Notes under the pieces: model-generated
Told to the model about the DNA's origin: nothing
What the model saw: only the letters and a program-made list of their open reading frames with translations
The model's database searches: none
Assembly (NCBI GenBank): GCA_029817715.1
Contig: JARUPY010000083.1
Location: forward strand, 372,001-436,000
DNA from: Melastoma dodecandrum
Taxonomy: Eukaryota; Streptophyta; Magnoliopsida; Myrtales; Melastomataceae
Length of the DNA stretch: 64,000 nt
Direction: 5' to 3'
In this document: positions 1-13,283 of the stretch, piece after piece
Layout: every line of letters starts with the position of its first letter
Position numbering within the stretch: the first letter of the stretch is position 1
Translations under genes and position numbers: made by a program

Positions 1-1698
1 CGATGGAAATTTTCTTTACTTTTCTTTTCATGTTTTGCTTTTCTGTTAACAAGCGGAACTAAACTCTTTATCTAGGATGGTGATGAACCGATTCGTATAA
101 TTGATTGTCCAAATTCTTTTCGAAATCAATTCATGAAGTTTTGCGTTTGCTTATGTTCTCTTGTGCTTAATGCTTGCATATCGGGTTGATCACCGATTTG
201 TTTGATTTTATCCTTTAGTGGACTCGAGAGAGGGACTTAGGATTAGAAGAAGGATAATATAACATAGGTTAAGTATGTGAGATTGGGTTAACTCATAGGA
301 GTATAGAGATATACACTCATAGATAACCAAGACAACAATTGGCACTTAAAAAGGGTTATAGTTGCGTGTACATCACTATAGAGATATAGGTTTACAGGAA
401 ATTATAATTCACCGTTACAAACTCGAGAGAGGTCTAACGAACTATAAGAATTGTGGTTAGTAAACGTGAAACCGAGGGAATTAAGGAAGAGAGTGTGGAT
501 ATTTCACGAACCACAGGGGATTCATAGTCCTGGTTTTTCATCCATTTATTTATTCTATACTTGCTTTTGTTTAGTTGGTATTTTTATTCTTACATTAAAT
601 ATTTTAAAACAATCAAAACTCTACTTTGACTAAATTGAGATTTCTTAGGTTAAATATCAACAAAATATTCTGAACAATCTTCGTGGGACAATACTTTTAC
701 TCATCACTTTACTACTTGTTTGACCCATATGCTTGCGTGTGCGTTTCGGCGAACATCTATGCATGTCGTATGTATATGTATGTTGGCCGTGAGCAACTAA
801 AGACATACCATATACATTTCTTGTTCGATTTTGGGCAAAACTTGTCAACATGGATTGTTCATGTTTCGCAAGTTGGAAGCATGGATGCAAGTGCATAGGA
901 ACTGTGCCATCAGAACATTCTGAGTTTAGGACACTACTTTAGACTTGATGATTTCAAGAGACAACTACTTCCATTAACAATGCACAGGATGTCTACGACT
1001 CGCATAGCCCAAACCTACTTACCGGCATAGAGTATGATGTTGTAGATCACATAATAAGACTTCAACACTTCAACGAATCCCATATATGACGAAATTGGTA
1101 AGGAGAGCTTCTATTTGTTAATAAAAGCATGAATGCTCGATCATGAATATTTTCGGCGATGTCGATGATGACTTTAATGTTACTATCGCGGTAAGCAATG
1201 TAGTTACTTTGATCTATCCAATATCGAGTTACTTGTGAATTGGACATCATACTTCAAATTCTGATGGGTTCCTTATTGCAAGATCTAGGCGAGTAGGAGC
1301 GGATATGTTCTTTTACTTGTAATTTTATATATTATTGATGTTTTGAACCTAATGTGCTCTCCTCGTACTTCGTACAAAATTAATGAATGTCGAGTGTGGG
1401 CTTATTGATGCATTTCTATTGAGAATGAAGAAGAGAGATCTTCTTTTGAAGGGGAAAATTCGGTCACGTAGATATTTTATTTAGTCGGAGTTCTATGTCG
1501 CTCTGGTTGTTATTCTAATTATGCCAATTCTAACACTATAAGAAAAAATTTCAGCTCTCGGTCTCCAATGATTAATAACATACAGTTGGGATGGAGTGAT
1601 CAGGGCAGCTCGGAAGTTGTAGAAAACTTCACATTGAGAGTTGATGAAAAGGTTGAGAACTAAGATACCGCTGCCTGGCGATACTGAATTTCCCGAGC
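1..1698. other. AT-rich non-coding stretch, no gene recognised
   Basis: I see no convincing coding exon, RNA gene or terminal repeat here. Short open frames on both strands have no recognisable motif. The sequence is AT-rich and ends where a retrotransposon gag fragment begins, so it may be decayed retrotransposon or simple intergenic DNA. Confidence 0.5.
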
Positions 1699-1926
1699 GA
1701 ATATTACCCGCCGGTAATGGGGTCGGCGCCTCACCCTCCGAGGTACTCCGCGTCCGTGGCCTCTTCGTCGTCGGTTCGTGCGCAGGGCTCGTCGGCTCAA
1801 ATATATCAACCACATTACAAAAGGTTATCTCTTGTTGAAATGGAGAAAAAAAGAGCAAAAGGGCTTTGTTTTTGGTGTGATGAGAAGTACACATTTAATC
1901 ACAAGTGTAACAAAAGATTACATTAA
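1699..1926 (+). pseudogene. Ty3-type retrotransposon gag fragment with zinc knuckle
   Basis: The + frame that includes the ATG at 1717 reads a Ser/Pro-rich segment. It is followed by a stretch resembling the gag/protease junction of plant Ty3 elements: RLSLVEMEKKRAKGLCFWC, then DEKYTFNHKC. In such elements the C-x2-C...H-x-C cluster after 'R(A/E)KGLC' is the nucleocapsid zinc knuckle that binds RNA. The frame stops at 1924-1926 and nothing recognisable as protease follows, so this is an isolated scrap. No LTR was found around it. Confidence 0.6.
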
Positions 1927-2137
1927 TATAATTCTTCAATATAGAATTTCATTAGGTATTGCACAATAAAAATTCAATCAATATTTTACAAGTTATGGAA
2001 ATGACCTAAGAAGTAAATTACAAATTCAGAAGCATCACTTCATTGTGATTAACATGGGGTTGTCTCTCATAGACTTACTATCCATCTCTCGTAGACTAGT
2101 CTTGGTTTGTCTTTGTTAGACTGCTATGCAGATTTGA

Positions 2138-2491
2138 TTGAGCCCCACCAATGCTCGAAATTTTCTTTATGTCTCAACAGAGACCTCTTTCAACGCTATG
2201 AAAGATGATATGTGTAGAGATGCTTTGTGGTGCTTGGAGCCTATAATGATTGATCTAGTCCACCATGACATCACTGAAGCATGCGATGGTCAGAGGATGA
2301 CATTGTCGGAATATGGCGCCATTTGTGACATCATCCCCATGCAACTTGCATTAAAGTATCTCATTGTGAGGCTGAATGAACGACTCAAGGAATCCCTCTC
2401 AACCAGGTTTTCTAACACCTACTCTTGTCTTGTGAGGTGCTTAAGAAAAAGAGACCGGACACTTGTTAATGAAGAAATTTTAAATGGATAA
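2138..2491 (+). CDS. Hypothetical open frame, 117 aa, function unknown
   Basis: An uninterrupted + frame of 117 codons in which I recognise no family. It contains hydrophobic and acidic helical-looking stretches and three to four cysteines, but no zinc pattern or membrane segment. It lies about 200 bp after the gag scrap and could be decayed retrotransposon coding sequence. No splice sites, promoter or conserved motif argue that it is expressed, and it may be a chance ORF. Confidence 0.2.
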   Translation: MSPTNARNFLYVSTETSFNAMKDDMCRDALWCLEPIMIDLVHHDITEACDGQRMTLSEYGAICDIIPMQLALKYLIVRLNERLKESLSTRFSNTYSCLVRCLRKRDRTLVNEEILNG

Positions 2492-4326
2492 AACGTAGTT
2501 TTGGTGGGTTCCACCGCTTTCCCTCCTTACAAACACCTTGAGCATGAATCTAAGGTCATTCTCGCCAGAAAAGAGAGGGGAAGGTAGTGGATAGAACTAG
2601 TTAGAAAGGGATGGAAAGGGGGATAAGAAGAGGGAAAGGAGACGCGGCCGAACTAAGCTCTGTGGACAGGCAAGGAAAGGGGCAACCGGAGGAGCAAATT
2701 GTGAGGCAACTTTTAGTAGATAACCAGCTTCGTATCGATGGAGAAAGAAGGCTGAGAAAGGGTGTTAATGACAGAAAGGAAGAAGGAAATAAAGAGTAGT
2801 AAGGTCCGAATACGTCTACTCTATTTCTCTCTTCTTCATATTCGTAATTTCGTATATTAGGTGGAATTGTGATGTCGAGCTGATATTTATGAGGTATTAT
2901 TAGAGGAAGGTTACAGTCAAATGAGGTGAATTGAGAGGTGGCACAATGTGGCCTCAAGGAGAAAAGTATGATTACTCGTGGTCATCCGTGGTCCTTAAGA
3001 GGTTGATAATGATCTAGTTACGTGAAATGGGCGATGTGAGCTCTCATGAATGACGGAGATGGGCCTCACGCTAAGAGGATTCTAATTAATCAATCGATTC
3101 CATGGGGGCTTGAGAGGGGGCAAATGAAAGTGCTTTGATGAATGTTTAGCTGATGCAATTGTATTGTAGCTAAAAGTAAGTGAATTGAAACAATGTTTTT
3201 TGGTTAGATTATGTGAGGATAATGAGTTACAAAATGAGAATGTCGTTCCCCCCCGAGTTGAGAATTGGTCGATGAGATTTTGTTAGTGTGGAAGGTTGAT
3301 GGAAATAATGTGTATGCTGACTTAGATCATCCTCGAGAGTAATGTGGGCCAATGAAATGTGATTGAGATTTTTCCCGTATGTGAATAATGTGTGAGCGAA
3401 TGAGCAGCAAGGGTTCAGTTAACAATCGAAGCAAATTACCCCTAAACCCCTGCAGCTATGTTGGCGATAGAAACGGGCGATGGTCGCCCCCCCTGCGCTA
3501 AAAGAGTGAGGGAGCTGCTGGCCTTGACACGATTGACCCGATTTGTTTTTATGGTTGAGTTGAAACTGGTTCGGGCATCATCATATGGCCTTTGAAATGA
3601 CATTGTATGGATATGGTTTTGAGAGGTTTTCATGTGAGAAAGGAAATGGATAATGGTCACATGAAAGGTGATGTGTTGGCGAATGTGAACGTGTGAAATG
3701 TTGTATTCGAACTTCGCATTACGCTAACATTTTTGTGTTTTCTTGATTGTCCATGTATTTAGGTGAAGACAAAAAAAAATCTTCTGGGACATTCATATGT
3801 GGTGATTGAGTTCTCACAAGTTAGATGTATACTAGATTCCTAACGAGTTAGTGTAACAAAATTTGTAATGGCAGCTAAACAGATTGTGAAATTCAAGCTC
3901 TTTACAATGCCCCTGTCATCTATATGACAGCTAACTGATTAAAATATAAGCATTGTTGTTCATGTATGTCTTAGCTCGAAGACAACGTCCTTAGTTGGAA
4001 GCATCGCGCAAGTAACAATAAAATTGCATCACGTCTGTTTTACATGCGCATTGCTCCGTTGACTCAAAATGAATCATCCAAACTAAATTCAACACGTCCA
4101 ACAACTAAACTACATTAAAGTTCTTTGATCGGTTAAGATACTAAAGCGAAACAATACTACACATTCAATCAGATGTTTCCTAAATTCTTCCCCAACTCTC
4201 TCCCATTCATCCGACCTATACTATTGACTATCTACCATTAGTTGGGCATCATTTCGAGGCCTATTCATCTAATGTGCACAAAGCATGTTTGATTGTCCTA
4301 TTGACTTGAAAATTTCATGAAATTTA
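2492..4326. other. Non-coding stretch, no gene recognised
   Basis: No supported gene. Small open frames such as 2601-2957 (-) and 3442-3660 (-) lack recognisable motifs and clear splice sites. The sequence is mixed in composition and could contain retrotransposon remains, but I found no paired LTRs. Confidence 0.4.
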
Positions 4327-6118
4327 CTAACCCCGTTAGTATCCGATTACTAACGTTACTAACCCCGTTAGTATCCGATTACTAACGTTACTAACCCCGT
4401 TTGTATCCGATTTCTAACGTTTAATCGGATACTAACGGGGTTCGTAACGTTAGTAATCGGATACTAACAGGGTTAGTAACGTTAGTAATCGGATACTAAC
4501 GGGGTTAGTAGTAATTTACTAACCCCGTTAGTATCCGATTACTAACAATTTGCCTAAAAAATCACTGTTCAAGTTTTGTAAAAATTACTAATTATATTTG
4601 TAAAAGTTCGAAACTTTTAGTAAAGATTTAGTAAAATTGTTCTTAAATCTCCGCTAGGTTTAGTAACGCGTTACTAAATAGTTTAGTAATTTACTAAACT
4701 TAACAATGAACTCCGAACCTAATTACTAACCTTTGGCTGGTGTGAAATTACGTAAATGCCCCCGTTCGTTTTTACTAAATGGTTTACTAACCTAGTTAGT
4801 AACCCATTATTTTCCCTTTGCTTTTGCGCTCGTCGTTGGCATACGAACGTCCTCCCCTCCTCCCTTCCCCTCCGAGCGCATTCTCTGCGCGTCCCCTCCG
4901 AGAAGTTTCCCTCCGACCACATTCGTATCCAGGAGTTGCTCGGACCTTAAATGGAAAATCCGACAGATCACAAAAGAATCACAGCTGCTGCATCCTCCTT
5001 AACAACCACAGCTGGTGCATCCGCCTTCGAGATAACCGCATCTCCTACTACGTTACTCCTGCTTCCTCCGAATCAAGCAACTGCAGCACCGGCGAGAGGA
5101 ATGCGGTCAGAGGGAAACTTCTCGGAGGGGACGCCGACCGCCGACGGTCGGAGGGGAGGGTCGGAGGGGACGCGCAGAGAATGCGCTCGGAGGGGACGGT
5201 CGGAGGGGAGGACGTTCGTATGGCAACGACGAGCGCAAAAGCAAAACGATGGGTTACTAAGTAGGTTAGTAAACCATTTAGTAAAAACGAACGGGGGCAT
5301 TTACGTAATTTCACACTAGCCAAAGGTTAGTAATTAGGTTCGGAGTTCACTGTTAAGTTTAGTAAATTACTAAACTATTTAGTAACGCGTTACTAAACCT
5401 AGCGGAGATTTACGAACAATTTTACTAAATCTTTACTAAAAGTTTCGAACTTTTACAAATATAATTAGTAATTTTTACTAAACTTGAACAGTGATTTTTT
5501 AGGCAAATTGTTAGTAATCGAATACTAACGGGGTTAGTAAATCTCATTAGTAATTTACTAAGCCCGTTAGTATCCGATTACTAACGTTACGAACCCCGTT
5601 AGTATCCGATTACTAACGTTACGAACCCCGTTAGTATCCGATTACTAACGTTACGAACCCCGTTAGTATCCGATTACTAACGTTACGAACCCCGTTAGTA
5701 TCCGATTACTAACAATTTTAGTAAAAACGTTAGTAATCGGATACGAACGGGGTTAGTAACGTTAGTAATCGGATACTAACGGGGTTAATTACTAACGTTA
5801 CTAACTCCGTTAGTATCCGATTACTAACGTTACTAACCCCGTTTGTATCCGATTACTACCGATTTTACGAATCAAGACAGATTTTTTAGTAAAAATGTTA
5901 GTAATCGGATACTAACGGGATTAGTAACATTAGTAATCGGGTACTAACCAGGTTAGTAAATTTACTAACCTCGTTAGTATCCGATTACTAACAATTTTAC
6001 TAAAAAAATGGTCACTGTTTAGTAAAAATTTACTAAAAAAGTTAGTAAATTTTACTAACCGATTGATGAAGTTTGGTAAACTACGTAACGTTACGTGCAC
6101 GTAACGTTAGCCGCTTCC
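4327..6118. mobile_element. Foldback, MULE-like element packed with TTAGTAA-type repeats
   Basis: Dense inverted copies of GTTAGTATCCGATTACTAAC run through 4327-4550 and 5510-6000. Between them lie two long inverted arms (about 4533-4922 and 5098-5520). The right terminus, read on the minus strand, is GGAAGCGGCTAACGTTACGT (ending at 6118), which closely matches the termini of the complete MULE at 54115-63875. I could not find the matching left terminus or a 9-bp duplication, so the left end is probably truncated or rearranged. No transposase is present. The right end is about 130 bp upstream of a TATA-like box and about 420 bp upstream of the S-acyltransferase start codon. Confidence 0.75.
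4533..5520. repeat. Long inverted repeat with ~390-420 bp arms and unique spacer
   Basis: Arm 1 (about 4533-4922) and arm 2 (about 5098-5520) are reverse complements over nearly their full length with scattered differences. They include the unusual segments with CTCGTCGTTG near 4830 and its complement near 5238, and CGCGTTACTAAA near 4668 with its counterpart near 5383. The spacer (4923-5097) is not palindromic. Transcription through this would give a long hairpin RNA. Confidence 0.85.
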
Positions 6119-6245
6119 GTTAACCATTGAGAATAAAAAAGTAAAAGAAAAAGCTGCACAGTATCTTCCGCTGCATTTTTACGTTACGGTCGGTGTTTTT
6201 TGCCATTTATAACATAAAAGAAGCAATATAAAATATTTGGTAGGT

Positions 6246-6253
6246 ATATAAAA
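6246..6253 (+). promoter_or_regulatory. TATA-like box of the S-acyltransferase gene
   Basis: TATATAAA lies about 290 bp upstream of the first usable start codon of the PAT10-like gene. It is followed by a CT-rich stretch (about 6270-6530) typical of plant 5' untranslated leaders. The position is plausible but there is no transcript evidence in the sequence itself. Confidence 0.45.
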
Positions 6254-6536
6254 TTAATGAGGCGAGGGGGACACGAGTCCATCCCTCACTCCCCAATCCC
6301 AACAACAAACATCAACATTTACCATTTTTTTTCTTCAATTTACCTCCTCCCCAGGCCAACTACCTTTCAACGCAAACCCAACTCACTCCTTCCCATTTCC
6401 AGCCCTTGGTTTTCCCCCTCGTTCTCACTCCCATTCTCTCCTCTCCTCCCTCTCCAATTCCCTTCCCTTCTGTTTTCTCTCCTTTTGAACCCCCTCCTCC
6501 CCTCCGCCTCCGCTGCATGACTCCCCTCCCGTTGCC

Positions 6537-9500
6537 ATGACCATGGCAGATCTCTGCCGCCTCTCCTCCGATCGACTTTATCGCTTCTTCCCCTGCCTCT
6601 CCGACCCCGGTACGGACCTCCCCCCCCCCCACCTGCTCATCAAAAAGGCGTTCATTCCTGTCGGAAATGCTCTTTTCTTTTTCAACTTTGTCGTTCTATG
6701 CTCCGCGGGGCGTTTTCGTCTGCATTCTTTGTTTCGCTTGGTTCGACTTTCCTATGCTTCGTCGGTGTTCCCTGGTCGATTTCTCTTTCCCGCGGATGGA
6801 TGCTTTGCTGGTGGAGGTGGCAATTGACGTTCAAGATGTACGTATTGGCGAAGGAATGACTTAGAACTGGTTGAGGATAAATGCTTAGTAGGGCTTGTTA
6901 CTCGTTACGTGCTTTTGAATATTTACCTCCTCTTTTTGTCTTTTACGATCCCCCATGACCATGCCGCCTATTGTGTTCATGTGGAACCTCTAAATTACGC
7001 TTTATTTGGGGGAGAGGGATAATTTAACCTGCCATTTTCAAGGGATATTCAGCGAATTCAACTCTTAATTTTGTGTTCTAGTTGCGTGATTTGATCAGAC
7101 TAATATTGTCTGTTTTTAACCGTCAAGCGTGATGATTGTGGAATGTTATCTTGCAGCTAGGAGGTCATCGTTGCTCTTGAAAGTAGCATTGGTGCTGCTT
7201 CATATTGTTTGTGCAGGGGTTTTATTCCTGTTCGACAAGGGTTTCGTAGAGAATGCAAGGACAGAACCATGGTGCCTTTTATCTCCTGACTATGCCATTC
7301 GAAGGATTTACAGTGGGTGTATTATTTGAATATTTAATACTAACCAAGAATTATTTTTTAAAAAACGAGAGTAAAGTCACTGAGCTTGCAGAATAACCGG
7401 TGGGAGAAGGCTGTTAGTGGTATCAGTCGAGCCTGTGATTATATATTGGATTGTGTGAAGACCTTTCCATGGACTAATGGTCCACTGTTTCAAGGAACAG
7501 AAAAGATAGTATCTCCTTTTAGTTTGCTCTTCCTCTTTACTTCTGCCTAAACCTATCTATTTTATTGTCAACTTCTAGGTACACTGCTTTGTACTTACTG
7601 CTGTTTGCAGTGACCCTAGTTCAGTATTTTATCACGTCTTGCTCTTCCCCGGGGTAACTTTCGGGCTCTTCTATTAGAAGTTATTTTTATTATTCTGACC
7701 ATATTACTTCGGCATGCCATGCGCTGTCTAATGCACTTGATTGACTCATTGGTCTTACGGATGTAGATACGTTATTGATGTGATGAGAGCTGTTAATGAA
7801 CAGAACTCGCTCTTGAGAAATCGTACTAAAGTAAGTACTAGCTTATTGCTTGTTTGATGAACCATGGTAGGATGTCCAGTCGTGCATCTTACATTTCTTT
7901 TATGCTTCATAATGCTTAAGCAAAGACAGCCTGCTGCAAGCAAAAGTGGAAGTTTTGTCATTTCTCTCGATGGCAGTCAGTCACAGTCAGGAGGAAGCTT
8001 TGTAGCCAGTGATACAACATATTGGGCAAAGATGGTGATGGACTTGTACCCACCTGGCACAACTCTTGGGTAACTTCTGCTCCTTCTTGCTTCATGTTAT
8101 GCAGTGCTTCGTCAAGCATTCATCCAAAAATTGTAACATATGTGCCCTGACTTGTTCATTTGATTGTTTAACACAGAGCTGTCAATAACTGCTATGGTTA
8201 TATTTGGTTTACCCTACCTGGCTATGTCCTTTATTTTTTGTTATCTCTATTTAATTATTGCATCGCAAGTAAAAGATGGGAGGAAGACAGTCCATGAGTT
8301 CTTGATTATTTAGGCAGTTACATTTGTTACTATCTCTTTACGGAGCTTCTCACAGAATGAGATGGCGGTTGAATGAGCTGCATCTCTGTAGCTGGCAGTG
8401 TGGGGCATTATGTAGGGAAAATGTTCTTTTATGTTATTATCACATATTAGACTATTTTCTAGGTTCTAAAATATTAAGATGTTTAGATCTAATCAAACAT
8501 GATTTTTTACTCCTCTATCCCAGAAACTGAAACGTAATGAAGTTAACTATGTTGATTTGCAGGGCTTGCACTTGCTCCTACTGCAATATTGAGCAGGTGA
8601 GTGGCTTTTAGCTGACCATACCTTGTGTTGTTTCATTTAATATGCTGGGTTAAAAAAATATGCGTGTCTTATGTGTATTTCTTGAGGTCCTCTAATAGAA
8701 AATCTATCTTATTGCTTGGAAGACCCGTTAAAGTATGTAATAACAATATTGACCTAATTCAAGCCTTTAAAAGGAAGCCTCTCTCCAATAGATTACTTAC
8801 TAAACTCTATTTGCCCCATTTACTGCACCTTTTCTTCCCAGTCCTTGGTGTGGTTACTTTGATAGGTCGAGAAAAATTGTACCAAAACATTGAGGAAGGA
8901 TGCAGGTTTTCTTATGATGTTTGATCAACAACTACGTTCCTTATTCTGGTTACTGGTATTCTTTAACGTGTTTTTGCAGCCACCGCGAGCCAAGCATTGT
9001 CATGATTGTGATAGGTGTGTCCTACAATTCGACCACCATTGTGTATGGCTTGGGACATGTGTTGGCCAACAAAATCATTGTAGATTTTGGTATGTTAGCA
9101 AGCTACTTGTTTTTTCCCTCCTTAGACCATTTGCTTGGCAGGATTGTTTATCTCATTCTTACTGTTGTATGAATGAGAAGAACCGTTGGTTGACGTGTTT
9201 GCTGGATTATTCTTTTCATCATTATTTTTCATTGGGAAACGGTTGGAAACAGGTGCATCTTCACATGGCATACTGAGTTGGCATTGCTTGTTAGATTTTG
9301 GAAGTCATCGAGACAAATTTGATTGTTACATATTTCTGTCTTGAGTTCAGATAATGGTATTTTTTGACGGCAGGGCCTTTTCAATCATAAGACATACCAC
9401 TTTTTCATGTACTTTCCCATTCGATTCATGTTCTCATTTCATTCTGCAAAATACACACCATAAGTTGAACCACTGTTTCTCTTCATAAGATTGAAGTATC

Positions 9501-11527
9501 TTTTGCTCATGAATTTTCTGTTACTAAATATAATATGTAAAAAAATTAATGGTTAGCCATATTTCTCAATGCGAGTTGATGTATGTGTAAAAGGTGTATT
9601 GTACTGCATCTCGTTCAGTGGTGCCTCATTAAGCATAATATTATTTACTCATCCTGGAGGCCATCTTGCTTTAATGCACTCAGCAGAAATCTGCTGTCAT
9701 TATGGATTTGGAACTTTTATTGATATGGTGGAAAATCGAAGTTGCAAACTACATTGTTTGATTCATCACTGATTCAATCTTCACAACTTCCTTTCATAAA
9801 CAATTCATAAGTAGCATATTTTACCTACTCTTAAATTTTTCATGCAGTCTGTTTGTTAATTAACTATGTTATAGTGATATTGCGTACTCGTATTCCTTTT
9901 GGATTTTTTTTGCTCACTGGGCTATGGCATTCCCGTTATGCTGTGAACTAGGTGGTATATTTGCGAGGAGGCAGCTCTATGCCTCTGGACAGCAATCTTG
10001 TACATTGCTTACCTGAAGGCTCATATAGAAATCTCTTGGTAAGCTAAATTAAAAAAAAAAAAGAATAAAAATTGTCTCGTTCAAAGGCATATACAACAAC
10101 GAGTTCTTTGAAATAGCTGTTTTAGGTATTATCTGTTCTTTACAAGATAAAGTATGTTTGAAATGATATTATCCAGGTGGAAGGACATAATCATGATACC
10201 ACTGCTGGTTTTCATGTCAATTTCGTTGATCTTTCTTATCCTCCTGCTACTTTTTCACAGGTGTGAGCCAATTCAATTTAATATCCTACATTTTGTGTTT
10301 CTTTCTCGGTAGTTTTTCCAGATATTGTACTGTTGCTGGTCTCTGGTTTTGCTGTCTCTTCTCGGTCTTGACTTGATGACATTGTAACATGCTTGCTAGT
10401 TTCTTTATTGCCGAGGTTGGAATTGATAATGATTCAATCCTGTATGAATATAGTAGCTTTAATATGTAATTCTGACAGCATCATGTATTTTGATCTAAGA
10501 GGGTTCATGCGAAAGAAGCTAAAAGCATTTCTAATCAGTCATAACTTGACAGCACCTTTTGTATCCTTATCTTTTTTATTGATCAATCTGAGCGTTCATT
10601 TTTATCTAGAATCAACAATGATAATAAAGGGGCTGATCTAAAGAATTATGTTTTATGTTAGGATCTTCTCATGACTACTGTGCTAGGAAGTACATATGTT
10701 TCCCAATAAATTCTTGGTTCGGAAATAAGGAACATGCCTTTGACAACACGATTTGCTGGACGAATTTCTTTCTGAAGTCAATTATTCTGCGTAATCATAG
10801 TTGCTTATCCGACTTCCTAACAAGGCCGATTCTATTACAGTCGCTCAATCGAGAATCTTTTAAATTCCCATGATATTTTAAACTTTTAGTTGTTGAACGC
10901 TTCCTAGAAAGACGAGTGTTTTGTGCTCATATATTTCTTATTTGCTGCAGCTACCTTATTCTCACTAATCAAACAACATATGAGCTTGTAAGAAGAAGGC
11001 GCATTCCCTATATGAGGTTAGTTGTTTCTTATTTAGCATCCTCTTGGATGGTATGAACTTGAATATGTGCCTTGATATTTTCTGTTTGAAGCTATAGCCA
11101 CCATGGTGATGGTTAACTTTAGGAAGAATAGACTTTGCTCGTCGTATGAAAGTATGTCAGCTATGTCATGTGGATGGACTTTGGAAAGATGTGAATGATG
11201 TGAGTTTGTGTCTGTGGTCAAAATGGATTGAAATGTGTGATCATGTCAGTCAGCTGTCAAGCGAGTGAAATGAATTTTCTTTATACTGAGGAAACAAAAA
11301 AACCAAAGCCTTCATACGTGGGGCTAATTTAAGATTTTTAAATTAGCAGAGGAATTCCAGAAAGGGTTCATCCTTTCAGCAAGGGGATGTGCAGAAACTT
11401 GTACCAGTTTTGCTTTTCATGGAGCAGCATCTACGAGTTGGAGCAGCTGCCCACTACTCAGGAGCTAGAAGATAAGTTGAGACCATTTTCTTGTTTGGAT
11501 GCTTTAACCTGTCGCTGTTGCTGTTGA
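6537..11527 (+). CDS. PAT10: DHHC-type protein S-acyltransferase, PAT10-like (11 exons, 344 aa)
   Basis: Exons inferred by splice signals and frame: 6537-6609, 7157-7271, 7579-7653, 7767-7830, 7921-8069, 8563-8596, 8980-9089, 9952-10038, 10177-10260, 10951-11016, 11350-11527. They sum to 1,035 nt, with all junctions GT-AG and in frame. The product has four hydrophobic segments (near residues 33-53, 65-80, 218-232 and 240-262). It has a cysteine-rich domain with CxC...C at 161-166, HCHDCDRC at 176-183 and the catalytic DHHC at 188-191, and a TTYE motif at 272-275 followed by RRRR. Such enzymes attach palmitate to cysteines of membrane proteins; Arabidopsis PAT10 acts at Golgi and vacuole membranes. 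The length matches that family (about 340 aa). ATG 6543 (MADLC...) is an alternative start. No defect seen. Confidence 0.93.
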
Positions 11528-12207
11528 TCTTCATTTATCGTTTGGGTCTTGGGGATTTAAATTGTGATGAAAACTCGGGTGGAAGGAGTGGTTTATTGGA
11601 CTGTCGTTTACTACGAGGCAAAACTGGAGAGCATTTTGTTTAGTCCTTGGTGTTTATTATTTTCTTTGTTGTTTCTGCATATAGTTTTTCTTTTCTGGGG
11701 GTGGGGGGTGCAAAAGTGAGGATAGAAGCTTATGAGACCCCTTCGTGCTGTTCATTATGGGAGTGTGAACTGCAAATTCCATTTACAGAGAGTGCTTTCT
11801 CTAGAAACTTAAGATTGGAGAGGAAAGTAGGGAAAGGGGATCGAACGATACTACTAAGCATTGTGATTGTTTTGAAGGCGACGAATAAAAGGAACTTCGG
11901 TTCCTCTTGGAGAAGTGAAAGAAGGTTTTCGGTTGAATATACCGTTTTCTAGGACAAGAAATGTGTTAAAAGTGACACATAGTCACAACTTCCACTTGTG
12001 ACTGGCTTAGTAAAGGAACAATATTGATGATCTAACTAAAGTAGACTATGTGATATGAAAAACAAGAGGAAATGAATGATGGTGTATATAGACTCATGCA
12101 TACTTAACTAAAGGGTCGGGTATTTTGTCTTAAATTTGTATCACTTCTCAAACATAAATAAACTTGGTTCTCGCATGGGAAAAAGGTGATGTATCTTCTT
12201 TTTCTAA
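11528..12207. other. 3' flank of the S-acyltransferase gene
   Basis: It begins directly after the S-acyltransferase stop codon and must contain its 3' untranslated region. An open frame at 11647-11952 (+, 101 aa) lies inside it, but has no recognisable motif and a composition typical of non-coding DNA. Nothing else is supported. Confidence 0.5.
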
Positions 12208-13283
12208 GGCCAATTTATTAAATATATGTTAAATTTTGACAGTTTTTTCTGATTTAGTCTTACATTTGAAAAATATCGCCTCAGTTGAGACGTTATTTCA
12301 ATTATCTTTCGTTAGTTGTCCCTGCTAAACGGGGTTCTACTTGGCGTTGGCATGGCAACTAATACAGTCAGTGTGACGTTTAATCTCGGCTAAATTATCA
12401 AATATATTATAAATTTTCCCTTTTTTTTTATTTATCCTAACAATTTGAAAAATATATTCGTGTAACCTAACATTAAGACGATATTTCAAAATTATTCTCC
12501 TATAGACCCAAACTCCTAATAGCGTCCGACTTGGCGGTAATGTGTACTTTGGCCGTTGTTTAATGCCTTTTAGATCCAAATGTCAATTAGCTTTCCCCAA
12601 TTCGCACCTAGACTAAAATCGTTCAACAAATCCTAACGCACCTCGTCCCTTCTTACCTCAACCTCGACCCTAATGTAATCCCCTCTCCGACCCCAGGCCC
12701 AACCCTAATACCGTTCTCGACCCTATGGTCTTGCAACATTTCTTGTTATGGTCATAATGTTTGTAACAACTATACATAATCTCCGATCCTTTTGAATGAT
12801 TACATTCTTTTGCTCTTATTCTTCATGTTCTTCTTTGTTCGGGGTTGAGAAGAGGCTTAGGGTCAATTTTTGGGTTGGAAGGGACGGGTTGGGTTATGAT
12901 TTATTTATTAATTTTAGTCTGAATGTTATTTGGGGAAACCTAATTGGCCTAGCTAAGGTACAAATTAGCGCCAAGTCGGCCACCGATGATAATTTTAAGA
13001 TAACGACTTAATGTTAGGTTACATGAAAGTATCTTTCGAATGTCAGTATAAATTGGCAAAAAAGTGGTAAAATTTATAATATATTTGATAATTTGGCATT
13101 TATTAAATATCGCGTTGACGATGTTAATTATCATTTCAGCGTCAGACCTCCGTTAGCGGTGACAGTTAACCGAGGATAAAATTGAGATAACGTTCCCAAC
13201 GTTGAAATGTATGACAATATTTTTTAATTGTTAGGCTAAATCGGAAAAGTTTCAAAGTTTAGGATGTATTTGTTATTTTTTCC
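12208..13283. mobile_element. Nested pair of inverted-repeat elements (MITE/MULE-like)
   Basis: The outer ends are GGCCAATTTATTAAATATA at 12208 and its approximate complement ending near 13283, both followed inward by a conserved TGATTTAG/CGATTTAG block. A second, better preserved inverted pair starts near 12388 and ends near 13097; both arms contain AAATTATCAAATATATTAT. The interior carries no recognisable gene. The ends resemble those of the element at 22261-23587. Flanking 9-mers do not match convincingly, so the exact limits are uncertain. Confidence 0.6.

Noticed and set aside
6257..6520. Proline/serine-rich 87-aa protein
   Set aside because: It is the CT-rich 5' leader of the S-acyltransferase gene.
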